Shown here: positions 35,486 through 44,155 of the stretch, one piece after another
Layout of the letters: each line of letters starts with the position of its first letter
How positions within the stretch are numbered: position 1 is the first letter of the stretch
Assembly (NCBI RefSeq): GCF_003344785.1
Contig: NZ_QPMK01000006.1
Location: forward strand, 124,001 to 188,000
Length of the DNA stretch: 64,000 nucleotides
Reading direction: 5' to 3'
Source: Thalassococcus profundi
GTDB lineage: Bacteria; Pseudomonadota; Alphaproteobacteria; Rhodobacterales; Rhodobacteraceae
Notes under the pieces: generated by a model
What the model saw: the letters and a program-made list of their open reading frames with translations, nothing else
Told to the model about the DNA's origin: nothing
Databases searched by the model: none
Program-made: the position numbers and the translations under genes

Positions 35486-36872
35486 GGGCTGCGGCCTCCT
35501 GTCCCGCGATGCGTCCGAAGACGGTGCCGATGGTCATGCCGAACCCGGCCAGATAGCCCTGGCCCAGGATCGAGCCCGCCATGATCTCTCCGGCAGCCCA
35601 GAGGTTGGTGTAGGGCCCGGCGGCCGAGCGCACACGGGCAGTGTCGTCGACCTTGAGCCCGAGATAGGTGAAGGTCACGCCGGGGCGCAGCGCGTAGCCG
35701 TAGAAGGGCGGTTCGGTGATCGGGCGGGCCCAGTTGGTCTTGGGCGGGTCCAGCCCGTCGGTGGCCAGGCCGTCGAGTTCGGTCGGATGAAACCGCTGCT
35801 CGGGATCGGCGGGGCAGGCGGCGTTGAAGGCGTCGATCGTGTCACGCAGCTGCCGGCCCGGCAGGCCCAGCTGTTGCGCCAGTCCTTCGATCGTGTCGGC
35901 CTTGATCGGCGGAAAGACCGAAGGCATGAACAGCTCGAGGGATTTCGAGTCGATGATCGCATAGCCCACCTGGTCGGGCTGCGCCGCGACCAGCCGGCCC
36001 CAGATAGCGTATCGCTTGGGCCAGACATCCTCGCCCTCGTCGTAGAACCGCTGTCCGTCCCTGTTCACCACGACGGAGAAGGGCACGCAGTCCAGTCGCG
36101 TGACGATGCCGCCGTCGAATTTCGGCGCGCGTCCGTCGATGGCGACGGCGTGGCACTGGGTCGGGTCGCCGACGCTTTCGGCGCCCTGGTCCAGCATGTC
36201 GCGCAGCACCACGCCGCGGTTGTAGGGCGTGCCGCGGATGAGGAAATTGCGCGCCGACGGTCCCCAGGCGCGGGCCAGCCAGTCGAGATCGGCCTGGAAG
36301 CCGCCCGAGGCGACCACCACCGAGGTACCGTGCAGCGTCGTCGTCTCGCCCCCATGCGCCACATCGACGCCGGTCACGGTGTTGCCGTCGGCATGCAGAT
36401 GCGTGACCTCGGCGTCGTAGAGCACGGTGACGCCCAGGTCTTCGGCGGTGCGGTAATAGGCGTTGACCAGCGCCTTGCCACCGCCGAGGAAGAACGCGTT
36501 GGTGCGGCTGAGCGACAGCGTGCCCGACAGCGACGGCTGAAAGCGGACGCCGTGGGCCTCCATCCACGGCAGGCAGTCTTCGGAACGGCGGATGCAGAGC
36601 CGGGCGAGGTGTTCGTCGGTCTTGCCTTTGACGACGCGCATGAGGTCGTCGAAATACTCGTCTTCGCCGTAGCTGTCGGTCAGCACCGACAGCGGGCCGT
36701 CGTGCATACAGCGGAAATTGCGGGTGTGGCGCGAATTGCCGCCGCGGTAGGCCCTGGGCGCGCTTTCCAGCAGGATGACGCGGCAGCCGGCCTCGGCGGC
36801 TTCGATCGCGGCGCAGAGGGCGGCATTGCCGCCGCCCACGACGATCACGTCGTAGCGGGTGTCAGAGGTCAT
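35475..36872 (-). CDS. tcuA: FAD-dependent tricarballylate dehydrogenase TcuA
   Basis: A 465-residue flavoprotein of the fumarate reductase/succinate dehydrogenase family. It begins DVIVVGGGNAALCAAIEAAEAG (Rossmann FAD motif, residues 8-29) and contains HTRNFRCMHDGP and the C-terminal FAD clamp GEIMAGSILGQGYLAGFGMTIGTVFG. TcuA oxidises tricarballylate to cis-aconitate. The gene lies between gntR (11-nt overlap) and tcuB (11-nt overlap) in one operon. No TcuC MFS transporter is present; the nearby TctABC-like system or the AbrB-type protein may supply the substrate (inference). Confidence 0.92.
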   Translation of the reverse strand: MTSDTRYDVIVVGGGNAALCAAIEAAEAGCRVILLESAPRAYRGGNSRHTRNFRCMHDGPLSVLTDSYGEDEYFDDLMRVVKGKTDEHLARLCIRRSEDCLPWMEAHGVRFQPSLSGTLSLSRTNAFFLGGGKALVNAYYRTAEDLGVTVLYDAEVTHLHADGNTVTGVDVAHGGETTTLHGTSVVVASGGFQADLDWLARAWGPSARNFLIRGTPYNRGVVLRDMLDQGAESVGDPTQCHAVAIDGRAPKFDGGIVTRLDCVPFSVVVNRDGQRFYDEGEDVWPKRYAIWGRLVAAQPDQVGYAIIDSKSLELFMPSVFPPIKADTIEGLAQQLGLPGRQLRDTIDAFNAACPADPEQRFHPTELDGLATDGLDPPKTNWARPITEPPFYGYALRPGVTFTYLGLKVDDTARVRSAAGPYTNLWAAGEIMAGSILGQGYLAGFGMTIGTVFGRIAGQEAAAHAL

Positions 36873-37545
36873 CGGTGCCGGGCTCCAGTTGGCGGGCGTC
36901 GCGGATCTGCCGCAGGCGCGCCGCGTGGGCGTTCTGGATGTGCCGGCGCATGGCCCGTTCGGCCGCGTCCTCGTCGCGGGCGTCGAGGGCGGCCAGCACG
37001 TCGCGGTGTTCGGCCAGCGCCGCTTCGGCGCGGTCGGGTTGCTCCATGGTCGACCGGCCGAGGATCAGCAGGGTCTTCTGCACCGCTTCGACCGCGCGAA
37101 GCAGGAACCGGTTGCGCGCGGCATCGAGGATGGCGGCGTGAAACTGGCGGTTGAGCCGGTAAAGGTCGTCGCCTGACGGTGCCGCGCTCATGGTTGCGTG
37201 GATCTCGGCGATTTCCAAGAGCTCGACCGCAGAGGCGGCGCGGGCGGCAAAGCGGGCCGAGGTGCTTTCGAGCACGGCCCGCATCTCGTAGAGCTCGGAG
37301 ATCTCCGAATGATCCAGCGTGCGGATCGTGGCGCCCAGCCGCGGCGTATGCACCACCAGGCCGTCCGCCTCGAGCTGGCGGATCGCTTCGCGCACCGGAG
37401 TGCGCGAGATGCCGAAGCGCGTGGCCAGGTCGGTTTCGGTCAGGCGGTCGCCGGGCGCCAGCGTGCCGGTGCGGATGTCGCGCACGATCTGGCGGTAGGC
37501 ATCCTGTCCCGGTGGCAGGTCCAGTTTCGAAGCGGCGTCGTTCAT
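36862..37545 (-). CDS. GntR-family regulator, FCD (FadR-type) effector domain
   Basis: A 227-residue regulator with an N-terminal winged-helix (TETDLATRFGISRTPVREAIRQLEADGLV, about 40-70) and an all-helical FCD domain with the metal/effector histidines typical of the family (RLNRQFHAAILDAARN, LAEHRDVLAALDARD). Its stop overlaps the tcuA start, so it heads gntR-tcuA-tcuB; it is divergent from the AbrB-type gene. A palindromic TGTATACA site lies in the shared 70-nt intergenic region and is a good candidate operator. Confidence 0.92.
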   Translation of the reverse strand: MNDAASKLDLPPGQDAYRQIVRDIRTGTLAPGDRLTETDLATRFGISRTPVREAIRQLEADGLVVHTPRLGATIRTLDHSEISELYEMRAVLESTSARFAARAASAVELLEIAEIHATMSAAPSGDDLYRLNRQFHAAILDAARNRFLLRAVEAVQKTLLILGRSTMEQPDRAEAALAEHRDVLAALDARDEDAAERAMRRHIQNAHAARLRQIRDARQLEPGTDDL

Positions 37546-37575
37546 GGCGGTCCTTGCGATTTGCGTGGTGATTGG

Positions 37576-37590
37576 ATACACGTGTATACA
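37576..37590. promoter_or_regulatory. Candidate operator for the GntR/FCD regulator
   Basis: ATACACGTGTATACA contains the perfect palindrome ATACACGTGTAT (37576-37587) overlapping TGTATACA (37583-37590). GTATAC-centred sites are typical for FCD-type GntR proteins. It lies in the 70-nt gap between divergent gntR and the AbrB-type gene, so it could control both. Confidence 0.6.
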
Positions 37591-37615
37591 TATGGATGCA
37601 ATACTGGAGTTCCGC

Positions 37616-38677
37616 ATGTCCCTACTCGCGCCCGCCACCCCGACGCGCCAGCGCATCCTGACACTTATGCTGGCCGGGCTGGGGACGCTGGTGTTCTGGG
37701 CGCTGAACCTGCCGCTGCCGTTTCTCTTCGGGCCGCTGAGCGCCAGCCTGCTGGCGGCGATGCTGGGCGCGCGGCTTCGGGGGTTCGGGCAGATTTCGGT
37801 CGGTGCCCGGACCATCCTCGGCGTCGCCGTCGGCGCATCGGTCACGCCGCAACTGCTGGGCACGCTGCCGCAGATGGCGGCCTCTGTCGCGCTGGTCCCG
37901 CTCTATATCGCGATCATCGCGGTGATCGGCGTGCCGTTCTTTCACCGCATCTGCGGGTTCGACAAGGCGACTGCCTGGTATGCGGCCATGCCCGGCGGTC
38001 TGCAGGACATGGTGATCTTCGGCACCGAGGCGGGCGGCGATCCAAGGGCGCTTTCGCTGATCCACGCGACGCGGGTGCTGATCGTGGTGTCGATCGCGCC
38101 GGCGATCCTGACCCTTGGCATGGGCGCGCAGTTGAGCAATCCCATCGGCGCGCCGGCGGCCGAACTGGCGCTGTCGGAAATGGCGCTGATGGTGGCGGCG
38201 GCGCTGATCGGCTGGAAGGGCGGGGAGCGGATCGGCCTGTTTGGTGCGTCGATCCTCGGGCCGATGATCGTCACCGCGGCGCTGTCGCTGGCGGGCTTCA
38301 TCCATGTCCGGCCCCCGGCGGAAAGCATTCTCTTCGCGCAGTTCATGATCGGCATCGGGATCGGCGTGGGATACGTCGGGATCACGATGGCGGAGTTTCG
38401 CAAGGACGTGCTGTCGGGCGTCGCTTTCGTGCTGGTGCTGGCGGCGCTGGCGGCGGCGTTCACCGAGATCGTCGTGCTGCTGGAGCTTTCGGCCCCGCGC
38501 GAGGCGTTCCTGGCCTTCGCGCCCGGCGGCCAGGCGGAAATGACGGTTCTGGCCATCGTCGCCGGGGCCGACCTTGGCTTCGTCATCGTGCATCACCTGG
38601 TGCGGATTTTCCTCGTGATCACCTGCGCGCCGCTGGCAGCACGGCTGATGCTGGGACGGTTCGAACGCGAGCCCTGA
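37616..38677 (+). CDS. AbrB-family (PF05145) multi-pass membrane protein
   Basis: A 353-residue integral membrane protein of the AbrB (membrane) family, with about ten hydrophobic segments and two homologous halves; conserved stretches include FLFGPLSASLLAAMLGARL, AAMPGGLQDMVIFGTEAGGD and, in the second half, FAPGGQAEMTVLAIVAGADLGFVIVHHLVRI. Despite the name it is not the DNA-binding AbrB. Transport role unproven; divergent position to tcuAB suggests uptake or export of the tcu substrate (inference). Start chosen at ATG 37616 with GGAG 8 nt upstream; an in-frame ATG at 37592 is possible. Confidence 0.85.
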   Translation: MSLLAPATPTRQRILTLMLAGLGTLVFWALNLPLPFLFGPLSASLLAAMLGARLRGFGQISVGARTILGVAVGASVTPQLLGTLPQMAASVALVPLYIAIIAVIGVPFFHRICGFDKATAWYAAMPGGLQDMVIFGTEAGGDPRALSLIHATRVLIVVSIAPAILTLGMGAQLSNPIGAPAAELALSEMALMVAAALIGWKGGERIGLFGASILGPMIVTAALSLAGFIHVRPPAESILFAQFMIGIGIGVGYVGITMAEFRKDVLSGVAFVLVLAALAAAFTEIVVLLELSAPREAFLAFAPGGQAEMTVLAIVAGADLGFVIVHHLVRIFLVITCAPLAARLMLGRFEREP

Positions 38678-38687
38678 GGCGCGACGT

Positions 38688-38731
38688 CGTTTTTCTCGAG
38701 AAAAACGGACCGGAAATCTCGAGAATTCCGG
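38688..38731. terminator. Tandem palindromes between convergent genes
   Basis: CGTTTTTCTCGAGAAAAACG (38688-38707) is a 20-nt perfect palindrome, followed by CCGGAAATCTCGAGAATTCC then GG (38710-38731), a 22-nt palindrome with one A/A mismatch. Both share a CTCGAG core, 23 nt apart. They lie between the convergent AbrB-type gene and the sensor kinase. Bidirectional terminators are the likeliest role; a tandem operator is a less likely alternative given the convergent position. Confidence 0.6.
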
Positions 38732-38740
38732 GGCCCGGTG

Positions 38741-40105
38741 TCAGCCGTGCGGGCGCAACGGCAGCAGCAGCGCCACGGCAAAGCCCCGCTCCACCGGCAG
38801 AATCTCCAGCCGTCCCTTGTGAGACTGGGCGACGGCCTCGGCGATGGTCAGGCCCAGACCGCTGCCGTTGCCGGCATCCGCCTGGCCGAAGCGGGCGCGG
38901 ATCTTGGCGAAATCCTCGAGGGCGACGCCGCGTCCGTCGTCGGCGACGGTGATGAGAACCTGTGTGTCGGTGACCTCGAGCGTCAGCACGATCTCGGACA
39001 GCGACGGGCCGCCATGGACAAGCGCATTGTGCACGAGGTTGCGAACCGCCTCGCGGAGCATCGTCTCGTCCGCCATCATCGTCACCGGACCGGGCGCGAT
39101 GCTTGCGGTCATCCGAATGCCGCGCGTCTGCTCTGCGGCCATCTGGTCGAACAGCCTTTGGGTCAGCGTCGCCACATCCACTTGCGACGCCAGCGCGAGG
39201 TCAGAGGCGGCGCGGGCGCGTTCCAGGGTCATCAGGCTCTCGGCAAGCACGCCCGCGCCGCGGGCCGCTTCGACCAGGTCGGCGGCGCGTTCCTGCGCCG
39301 ATTCGAGGCTGCGGGCCGAGCGGATCGAATCCCCCAGCGCCCGAAGCCCGGCGATGGGATTGCGCAGCTGGTGCGCGGCGTCGGAAATGAACGCCGATTG
39401 CGCCTCCATCGACGCCGAGACCTGGCCGAAGAGCCGGTTGATCCGGGTCACCAGCCCCTGCACCTCGTCGGGCACCCTGCGGCGGATCGGGCTGAGGTCG
39501 GCGGGGCTGCGCCGGGAAATCGCGTCTTCGAGGTCCAGCAGCGGTTTCAGACCCAGGCGGACGCCGAACCAGACCACAACGGCCGTGGCCCCCAGCAGCG
39601 CGGCCATGACCCCCAGCGCGCGCAGTACCTGGGCCTGCACGAAGGCCTGACGCTGGGCATTGTCCTGCCAGACGGTGACGACGAAAGGGCCGGAAAAGCC
39701 GGCGATCTGGGTCACGTATTGCAGCCGCAGCACCCGCACGTCGCGCCCGCGCGATACCGCGTCGAAATAGGCGAAGGTCTGGCTGCGGTCCCATTCGAAA
39801 TCGATCGGAACCGGCGGCGAGGCGAAGCCGGTCACGAAGACCCCGTCGGGGGCGTAGACGTGATAGCGCACCGGTTCCCCGGCCGAGCGCGACAAGAGCT
39901 GCGCGGTCTCGACCGAAATCGCGTCGCCGTCGCGGCTGGCCACGTCGCGCGAGACCGCCAGCGCCGTGACCAGCAGGTTGCGGTCGAACACCTCCTGCGC
40001 GGTCTGCTGCGCGCTGGCGAGACGCCAGATGCCGATGCCCAGGGCGATCAGAAGCAGCGGGCCGAGGATGATCGCGAACAGCCGGAAACGCAGCGAGTTG
40101 AGCAT
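38741..40105 (-). CDS. Two-component sensor histidine kinase (TctE-like, second copy)
   Basis: A 454-residue TctE-type kinase: membrane segment about 8-28, periplasmic 2CSK_N-type domain about 30-158, second membrane segment about 162-182, HAMP, phospho-accepting His245 in DAAHQLRNPIAGL, and HATPase boxes (LREAVRNLVHNALVHGG, VADDGRGV, GNGSGLGLTIAEAV). The start shares one nucleotide with the stop of its regulator. With the divergent TctC gene this is the classical tctDE/tctCBA layout, so it likely senses the tricarboxylate transported by the second TTT system. Confidence 0.94.
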   Translation of the reverse strand: MLNSLRFRLFAIILGPLLLIALGIGIWRLASAQQTAQEVFDRNLLVTALAVSRDVASRDGDAISVETAQLLSRSAGEPVRYHVYAPDGVFVTGFASPPVPIDFEWDRSQTFAYFDAVSRGRDVRVLRLQYVTQIAGFSGPFVVTVWQDNAQRQAFVQAQVLRALGVMAALLGATAVVVWFGVRLGLKPLLDLEDAISRRSPADLSPIRRRVPDEVQGLVTRINRLFGQVSASMEAQSAFISDAAHQLRNPIAGLRALGDSIRSARSLESAQERAADLVEAARGAGVLAESLMTLERARAASDLALASQVDVATLTQRLFDQMAAEQTRGIRMTASIAPGPVTMMADETMLREAVRNLVHNALVHGGPSLSEIVLTLEVTDTQVLITVADDGRGVALEDFAKIRARFGQADAGNGSGLGLTIAEAVAQSHKGRLEILPVERGFAVALLLPLRPHG

Positions 40106-40779
40106 CAGTCCGCGTCGCTTCGCACCAGCCGGTAGCCCAGCCCGCGCTGGGCGCGGATGTCGATGCCGTAGGGCTTGATGCGCTTGCGCAAGCGCGAGAC
40201 ATGCGCCTCGATGGCGCTGTCGTCATGGTCGGCGCCGGTGCCGTAGACATGCGCGAAAAGCTCGGATTTCGGCACCGTCCGGTCGGCGGCGGCGATCAGC
40301 ACTTCGATCACGGCCAGTTCCCGGCGCGGCAGGTCGAGCACCGCGCCCTCGGCCGACAACTGCCGCGCCTGGGTGTCGAAGGACAGCGGGCCCAAGGTGA
40401 GCGCGGTGCGCAGGCTCTGGACGGGACGGCGCAGCAGGGCGCGAATGCGCGCCTCGAGTTCGTCCATGTCAAAAGGTTTCGACAGGTAGTCGTCGGCGCC
40501 CGCGTCCAGCCCCCGCACCCGCGCCTCGACCTCGGCATTGGCGGTCAGCAGCAGCACCGGGCGGGCGTCGCCGCGCGCCCGCAGCCCCCGCAGCACTTCC
40601 AGCCCGTCCAGCCCCGGCAGGTTGATATCGAGGATGATCAGGTCGTTGCCGTCGCCGCGCAGGAACTCGTCCGCGGCGATGCCGTCATGGATGAGGTCCG
40701 TCGCATGACCGCGATCCTCGAGCCTGTAGGCGATCCCCTTGGCCACGCTTTGATTGTCCTCGACGATGGCGATGCGCAC
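40105..40779 (-). CDS. OmpR-type response regulator (TctD-like, second copy)
   Basis: A 224-residue regulator: receiver domain with Asp51 (LIILDINLPGLDG) and the conserved Lys in YLSKPFDMDE, then a winged-helix output domain (AIEAHVSRLRKRIKPYGIDI, LGYRLVRSDAD). It is divergent from tctC by about 135 nt. By the tctD precedent it activates the neighbouring transporter operon when its substrate is present (inference from synteny). Confidence 0.94.
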   Translation of the reverse strand: MRIAIVEDNQSVAKGIAYRLEDRGHATDLIHDGIAADEFLRGDGNDLIILDINLPGLDGLEVLRGLRARGDARPVLLLTANAEVEARVRGLDAGADDYLSKPFDMDELEARIRALLRRPVQSLRTALTLGPLSFDTQARQLSAEGAVLDLPRRELAVIEVLIAAADRTVPKSELFAHVYGTGADHDDSAIEAHVSRLRKRIKPYGIDIRAQRGLGYRLVRSDAD

Positions 40780-40914
40780 AGTTTTTGACCGTTTTGTGAA
40801 AAGGCGTCAGCTTCACGCAAGTTTTGCAGGTTACCAACCGGTCATCAAGCGGGGCTGCCCCGCTGATTCGAACTTTGGCCGCAGGGAGAGGCGGCCGTTT
40901 TTGGGAGGACCATC

Positions 40915-42051
40915 ATGACCGACTTGACGAAACTGAACATTTCCAAACCCGCGCCGCTGGCAGCGTTCGGCGTTGCCGCCGTTGTCGCATCTTTCGCGCT
41001 CGCCGCGGCCCCGGCCCAGGCGGGCAGCCACGGCATGGACCTGAGCGGCGAGACCGTCGAATTCGTGATCCCGTTCTCGGAATCCGGCGGTTCGGCCAAA
41101 TGGGCCAACTTCTATGCCCCGCTGCTGAGCGAAGCGCTGCCCGGCAATCCGACCGTGGTGGTCAAGTACATGCCCGGCGCCGGTTCGACCAAAGGCGCCA
41201 ACTGGTTCCAGGATCAGACCTTCGAGGAAACCAACGGCACGCTGATCTTCGGCTCCTCGGGGTCGACGCAGTTCCCCTACCTTCTCGACGATCCGCGGGT
41301 GCGCTACGAATACGGCGACTGGAACGTCGTGCTGGCGTCGGGCACCGGCGGCGTCGCCTACCTGCCGCCGGACATCGCCGAGCAGATGGACGGCATGGAT
41401 GCCACCGGCCTGCAGGACATCGACTTCATCTGGGGCTCGCAGGGCGCCACGCGTCTCGACCTCGTGCCGCTGCTGGCCTGGCGGATGCTGGGCATGAACG
41501 TGGAGCCGGTCTTCGGCATCGAGGGCCGCGGCGACGGCCGCCTGATGTTCGAGCGCGGCGAAGCCAACATCGACTACCAGACCTCTTCGTCGTACCTCAA
41601 AGGCGTGACGCCGCTGGTCGAAGGCGGTTCCGCCGTTCCGATGATGAGCTGGGGCGCGCTGGACGAGGCCGGCAACATCGTTCGCGACCCGACCTTCCCG
41701 GACATGCCGAGCTTCAAGGAAGTCTGCGAGGCGACGCCGGCCTGCTCGACCGAGGGCGAGGCTTGGGACGCTTGGAAGGCCTTCTTCGTCGCCGGCTTCC
41801 CGGCGCAGAAGATGGTGTTCCTGCCCCAAGGCGCAAGCGACGACGCCATCGCCACCTACACCCAGGCGTTCCGGGACATCATCGCGCGCGAGGACTTTGC
41901 CGAGATGAGCGAAGTCACCTTGGGCGACTACCCGCAGATGACCGGCGACGCGGCCAAGGAGACCCTGCGCCAGGGCACCCAGGTGCCGGCAGAGGCCAAG
42001 GCCTATGTCAAGGACTGGCTGCTCGAAGCCTACGGCGTGTCTCTCGACTGA
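40915..42051 (+). CDS. tctC: TTT-family substrate-binding protein (second TctC, long form)
   Basis: Periplasmic receptor with signal peptide about 1-36 (ASFALAAAPAQA). The mature N-terminus GETVEFVIPFSESGGSAKWANFY replaces the usual P-F-x-x-G-G-x-x-D loop, so the carboxylate-binding loop is altered. At 378 residues it is about 60 longer than typical TctC and has two cysteines (EVCEATPACSTEGE) that may form a disulfide. The distinct sequence suggests a different ligand from the first TctC in this window. It begins a long co-directional operon. Confidence 0.88.
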   Translation: MTDLTKLNISKPAPLAAFGVAAVVASFALAAAPAQAGSHGMDLSGETVEFVIPFSESGGSAKWANFYAPLLSEALPGNPTVVVKYMPGAGSTKGANWFQDQTFEETNGTLIFGSSGSTQFPYLLDDPRVRYEYGDWNVVLASGTGGVAYLPPDIAEQMDGMDATGLQDIDFIWGSQGATRLDLVPLLAWRMLGMNVEPVFGIEGRGDGRLMFERGEANIDYQTSSSYLKGVTPLVEGGSAVPMMSWGALDEAGNIVRDPTFPDMPSFKEVCEATPACSTEGEAWDAWKAFFVAGFPAQKMVFLPQGASDDAIATYTQAFRDIIAREDFAEMSEVTLGDYPQMTGDAAKETLRQGTQVPAEAKAYVKDWLLEAYGVSLD

Positions 42052-42068
42052 TCCGGTCGTGACCACAC

Positions 42069-42099
42069 GATCCGCGGCGGCTTCCGGCCGCCGCGGATC
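42069..42099 (+). terminator. Strong hairpin between tctC and tctAB (attenuator/mRNA-stabiliser)
   Basis: GATCCGCGGCGGC (42069-42081) and GCCGCCGCGGATC (42087-42099) form a perfect 13-bp stem with a 5-nt loop. It sits in the only sizeable gap of the operon, just after tctC. Followed by TCTCGATTTT, it could partly terminate or protect the 3' end of tctC mRNA, giving more binding protein than permease, a common design in binding-protein systems. Confidence 0.7.
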
Positions 42100-42139
42100 C
42101 TCTCGATTTTCCGAACTCTGACCGAAAGGAGGCTCTGTG

Positions 42140-44155
42140 ATGGAGACCCTTCTGGCGGCGCTTCCGGCGCTGGGCGAAGCCTTTTCCCTGATCCTGCATC
42201 CGACACAGATCATGTACCTGATCATCGGCGTGGTTTTGGGCCTGTCGGTCGGGGTGTTCCCGGGCCTTGGCGGGATCGCGGGGCTCAGCCTGGTGCTGCC
42301 CTTCATGTTCGGCATGGACCCGGTGTCGGGCCTGGCGCTGATGGTCGGGCTGGTGGCGGTGGTGCCGACCTCGGACACCTTCGCAAGCGTCCTGATGGGC
42401 ATTCCCGGGTCCTCGGCCAGCCAGGCCACGGTCCTGGACGGCTTCCCCATGGCCCGCAAGGGCGAAGCCGCGCGGGCGCTGTCGGCAGCCTTCGCCTCGT
42501 CGCTTTTCGGCGGCCTGCTGGGCGCGACAGTCCTGACCTTCTTCATCCTGGTCGCGCGTCCGCTGGTGCTGTCCTTCGGCACGCCCGAGATGCTGATGAT
42601 CACCATCCTCGGCCTCTCGATGGTGGCGATCCTCGCAGGGCGCCTGCCGCTCAAGGGCCTGGCCGCGGCCTGTCTCGGCCTGCTGCTCGGAACCATCGGA
42701 GAAGCGGCAGCCGGGGGCGGCCTGCGCATGGCCACCTACGACATTCCCTACCTCATCGACGGCGTGACGCTGGTGATCGTGGGCCTTGGCATCTTTGCGA
42801 TCCCCGAGATCGTGTCGCTGCTGCGCCAGGACGGGTCGATCGCGCGCAATGCGTCACTGGGTGCGGGCTGGATGCGCGGTGTGCGCGACTGGTTCGCCAA
42901 TATCTGGTTGTCCGTGCGGTGTTCCGTGATCGGCGTGCTGGTCGGCGTGATCCCCGGACTTGGCGGGTCGGTCGTCGACTGGATCGCCTATGGCCACACG
43001 GTTCAAAGCACCAAGGACAAGTCGAAGTTCGGCTCGGGCGACGTGCGCGGCGTGATCGGGCCGGAAAGCTCCAACAATGCCAAGGAAGGCGGCGGTCTGG
43101 TGCCGACGCTGATCTTCGGCATCCCCGGTTCGGGGTCGATGGCTGTGTTCCTGGGCGGCCTTGCGCTTCTGGGCATCGACGCCGGTCCGCAGCTCATCAC
43201 CAACGACCTCAGCACCACCTACACCATCGTGTGGTCGCTGGCGCTGGCCAACGTCGTCGGCGCGGGCCTGTGCATCGCGCTGTCGGGCGGTATCGCCAGG
43301 CTGACGACGATCCGCTTCACCCTGCTGGCGCCGTTCCTGTTCATGATGATCGCCTTTGCCGCCTTTCAGTCGCGGCAGTCGCTGGGCGACCTCGTGGCGC
43401 TCATGTCCATCGGCATCCTGGGAATTTTCCTGCGCCGCTTCGACTGGTCCCGGCCGGCCTTCCTGATCGGCTTCGTGCTGTCCTACCAGGCCGAGAATTT
43501 TGCCAACCAGGCGCACCAGATCGCCAGCTTCCGGTTCCGCCGCGGCTGGATGGACGGGCTGGAGTACATCTTCTCGCCCATCGTGCTGGGTATCCTGCTG
43601 GTCACCGTGATCTCGATCATGGTGGGTCTGCGTCAGGCCAAGCAGATCCTGCCCGAAGGCAAAGTCGCCACCGGGCGCAAGCGCGCGCCGCTGGTGTTCC
43701 TGCTGCTGATGCTGGCCTATTCGATCACCGCCTGGATCAACGCGTGGATGCTGCGGCTCACCTCGGACAAGATCTTTCCGATGACCGTGGCGACCGTGGG
43801 CATCATCGCGCTCTGCATCCTGCTGATCCGGATGATGCGTGCGCCCGAAACCGATCCGGTCTTTGCCGACCGTGAAACCGGGGGTGAGGATGCGGAGGCG
43901 CCGCACGGGCTTTGGACGACGCTGGCGTGGTTCGGAGCACTCCTCGTGCTGAGCGCGCTCCTCGGCTTCATCATCGCGCTGGCGCTCTTCATGGTGGCGT
44001 TCTTCCGGTTCCGCGCCGGGCTGGGCTGGGCCCGGACGCTGATCCTGTCGGGGCTGGGCATCGCGGGCATGTGTTTCATCGCCGGAACGCTCAATCGCGA
44101 CTTCCCGCCGGGACTTCTGCAGGAATTCGTGCGGCTGCCCTGGCCGCTGACATGA
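42140..44155 (+). CDS. tctA: TctA-TctB fusion permease of the second TTT system
   Basis: A 671-residue permease. Residues 1-about 500 are TctA, with the first half-repeat signature GIPGSSASQATVLDGFPMA and the second PGLGGSVVDWIAYGHTVQ. The last about 170 residues (from about GKVATGRKRAPLVFLLLMLAY) form four more membrane segments like TctB, and no separate tctB gene exists in the operon. TctAB fusions are known in the TTT family but uncommon. I start at ATG 42140, 7 nt after AAAGGAGG; a GTG lies one codon upstream. Its stop overlaps the next start by 4 nt. Confidence 0.9.
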   Translation: METLLAALPALGEAFSLILHPTQIMYLIIGVVLGLSVGVFPGLGGIAGLSLVLPFMFGMDPVSGLALMVGLVAVVPTSDTFASVLMGIPGSSASQATVLDGFPMARKGEAARALSAAFASSLFGGLLGATVLTFFILVARPLVLSFGTPEMLMITILGLSMVAILAGRLPLKGLAAACLGLLLGTIGEAAAGGGLRMATYDIPYLIDGVTLVIVGLGIFAIPEIVSLLRQDGSIARNASLGAGWMRGVRDWFANIWLSVRCSVIGVLVGVIPGLGGSVVDWIAYGHTVQSTKDKSKFGSGDVRGVIGPESSNNAKEGGGLVPTLIFGIPGSGSMAVFLGGLALLGIDAGPQLITNDLSTTYTIVWSLALANVVGAGLCIALSGGIARLTTIRFTLLAPFLFMMIAFAAFQSRQSLGDLVALMSIGILGIFLRRFDWSRPAFLIGFVLSYQAENFANQAHQIASFRFRRGWMDGLEYIFSPIVLGILLVTVISIMVGLRQAKQILPEGKVATGRKRAPLVFLLLMLAYSITAWINAWMLRLTSDKIFPMTVATVGIIALCILLIRMMRAPETDPVFADRETGGEDAEAPHGLWTTLAWFGALLVLSALLGFIIALALFMVAFFRFRAGLGWARTLILSGLGIAGMCFIAGTLNRDFPPGLLQEFVRLPWPLT

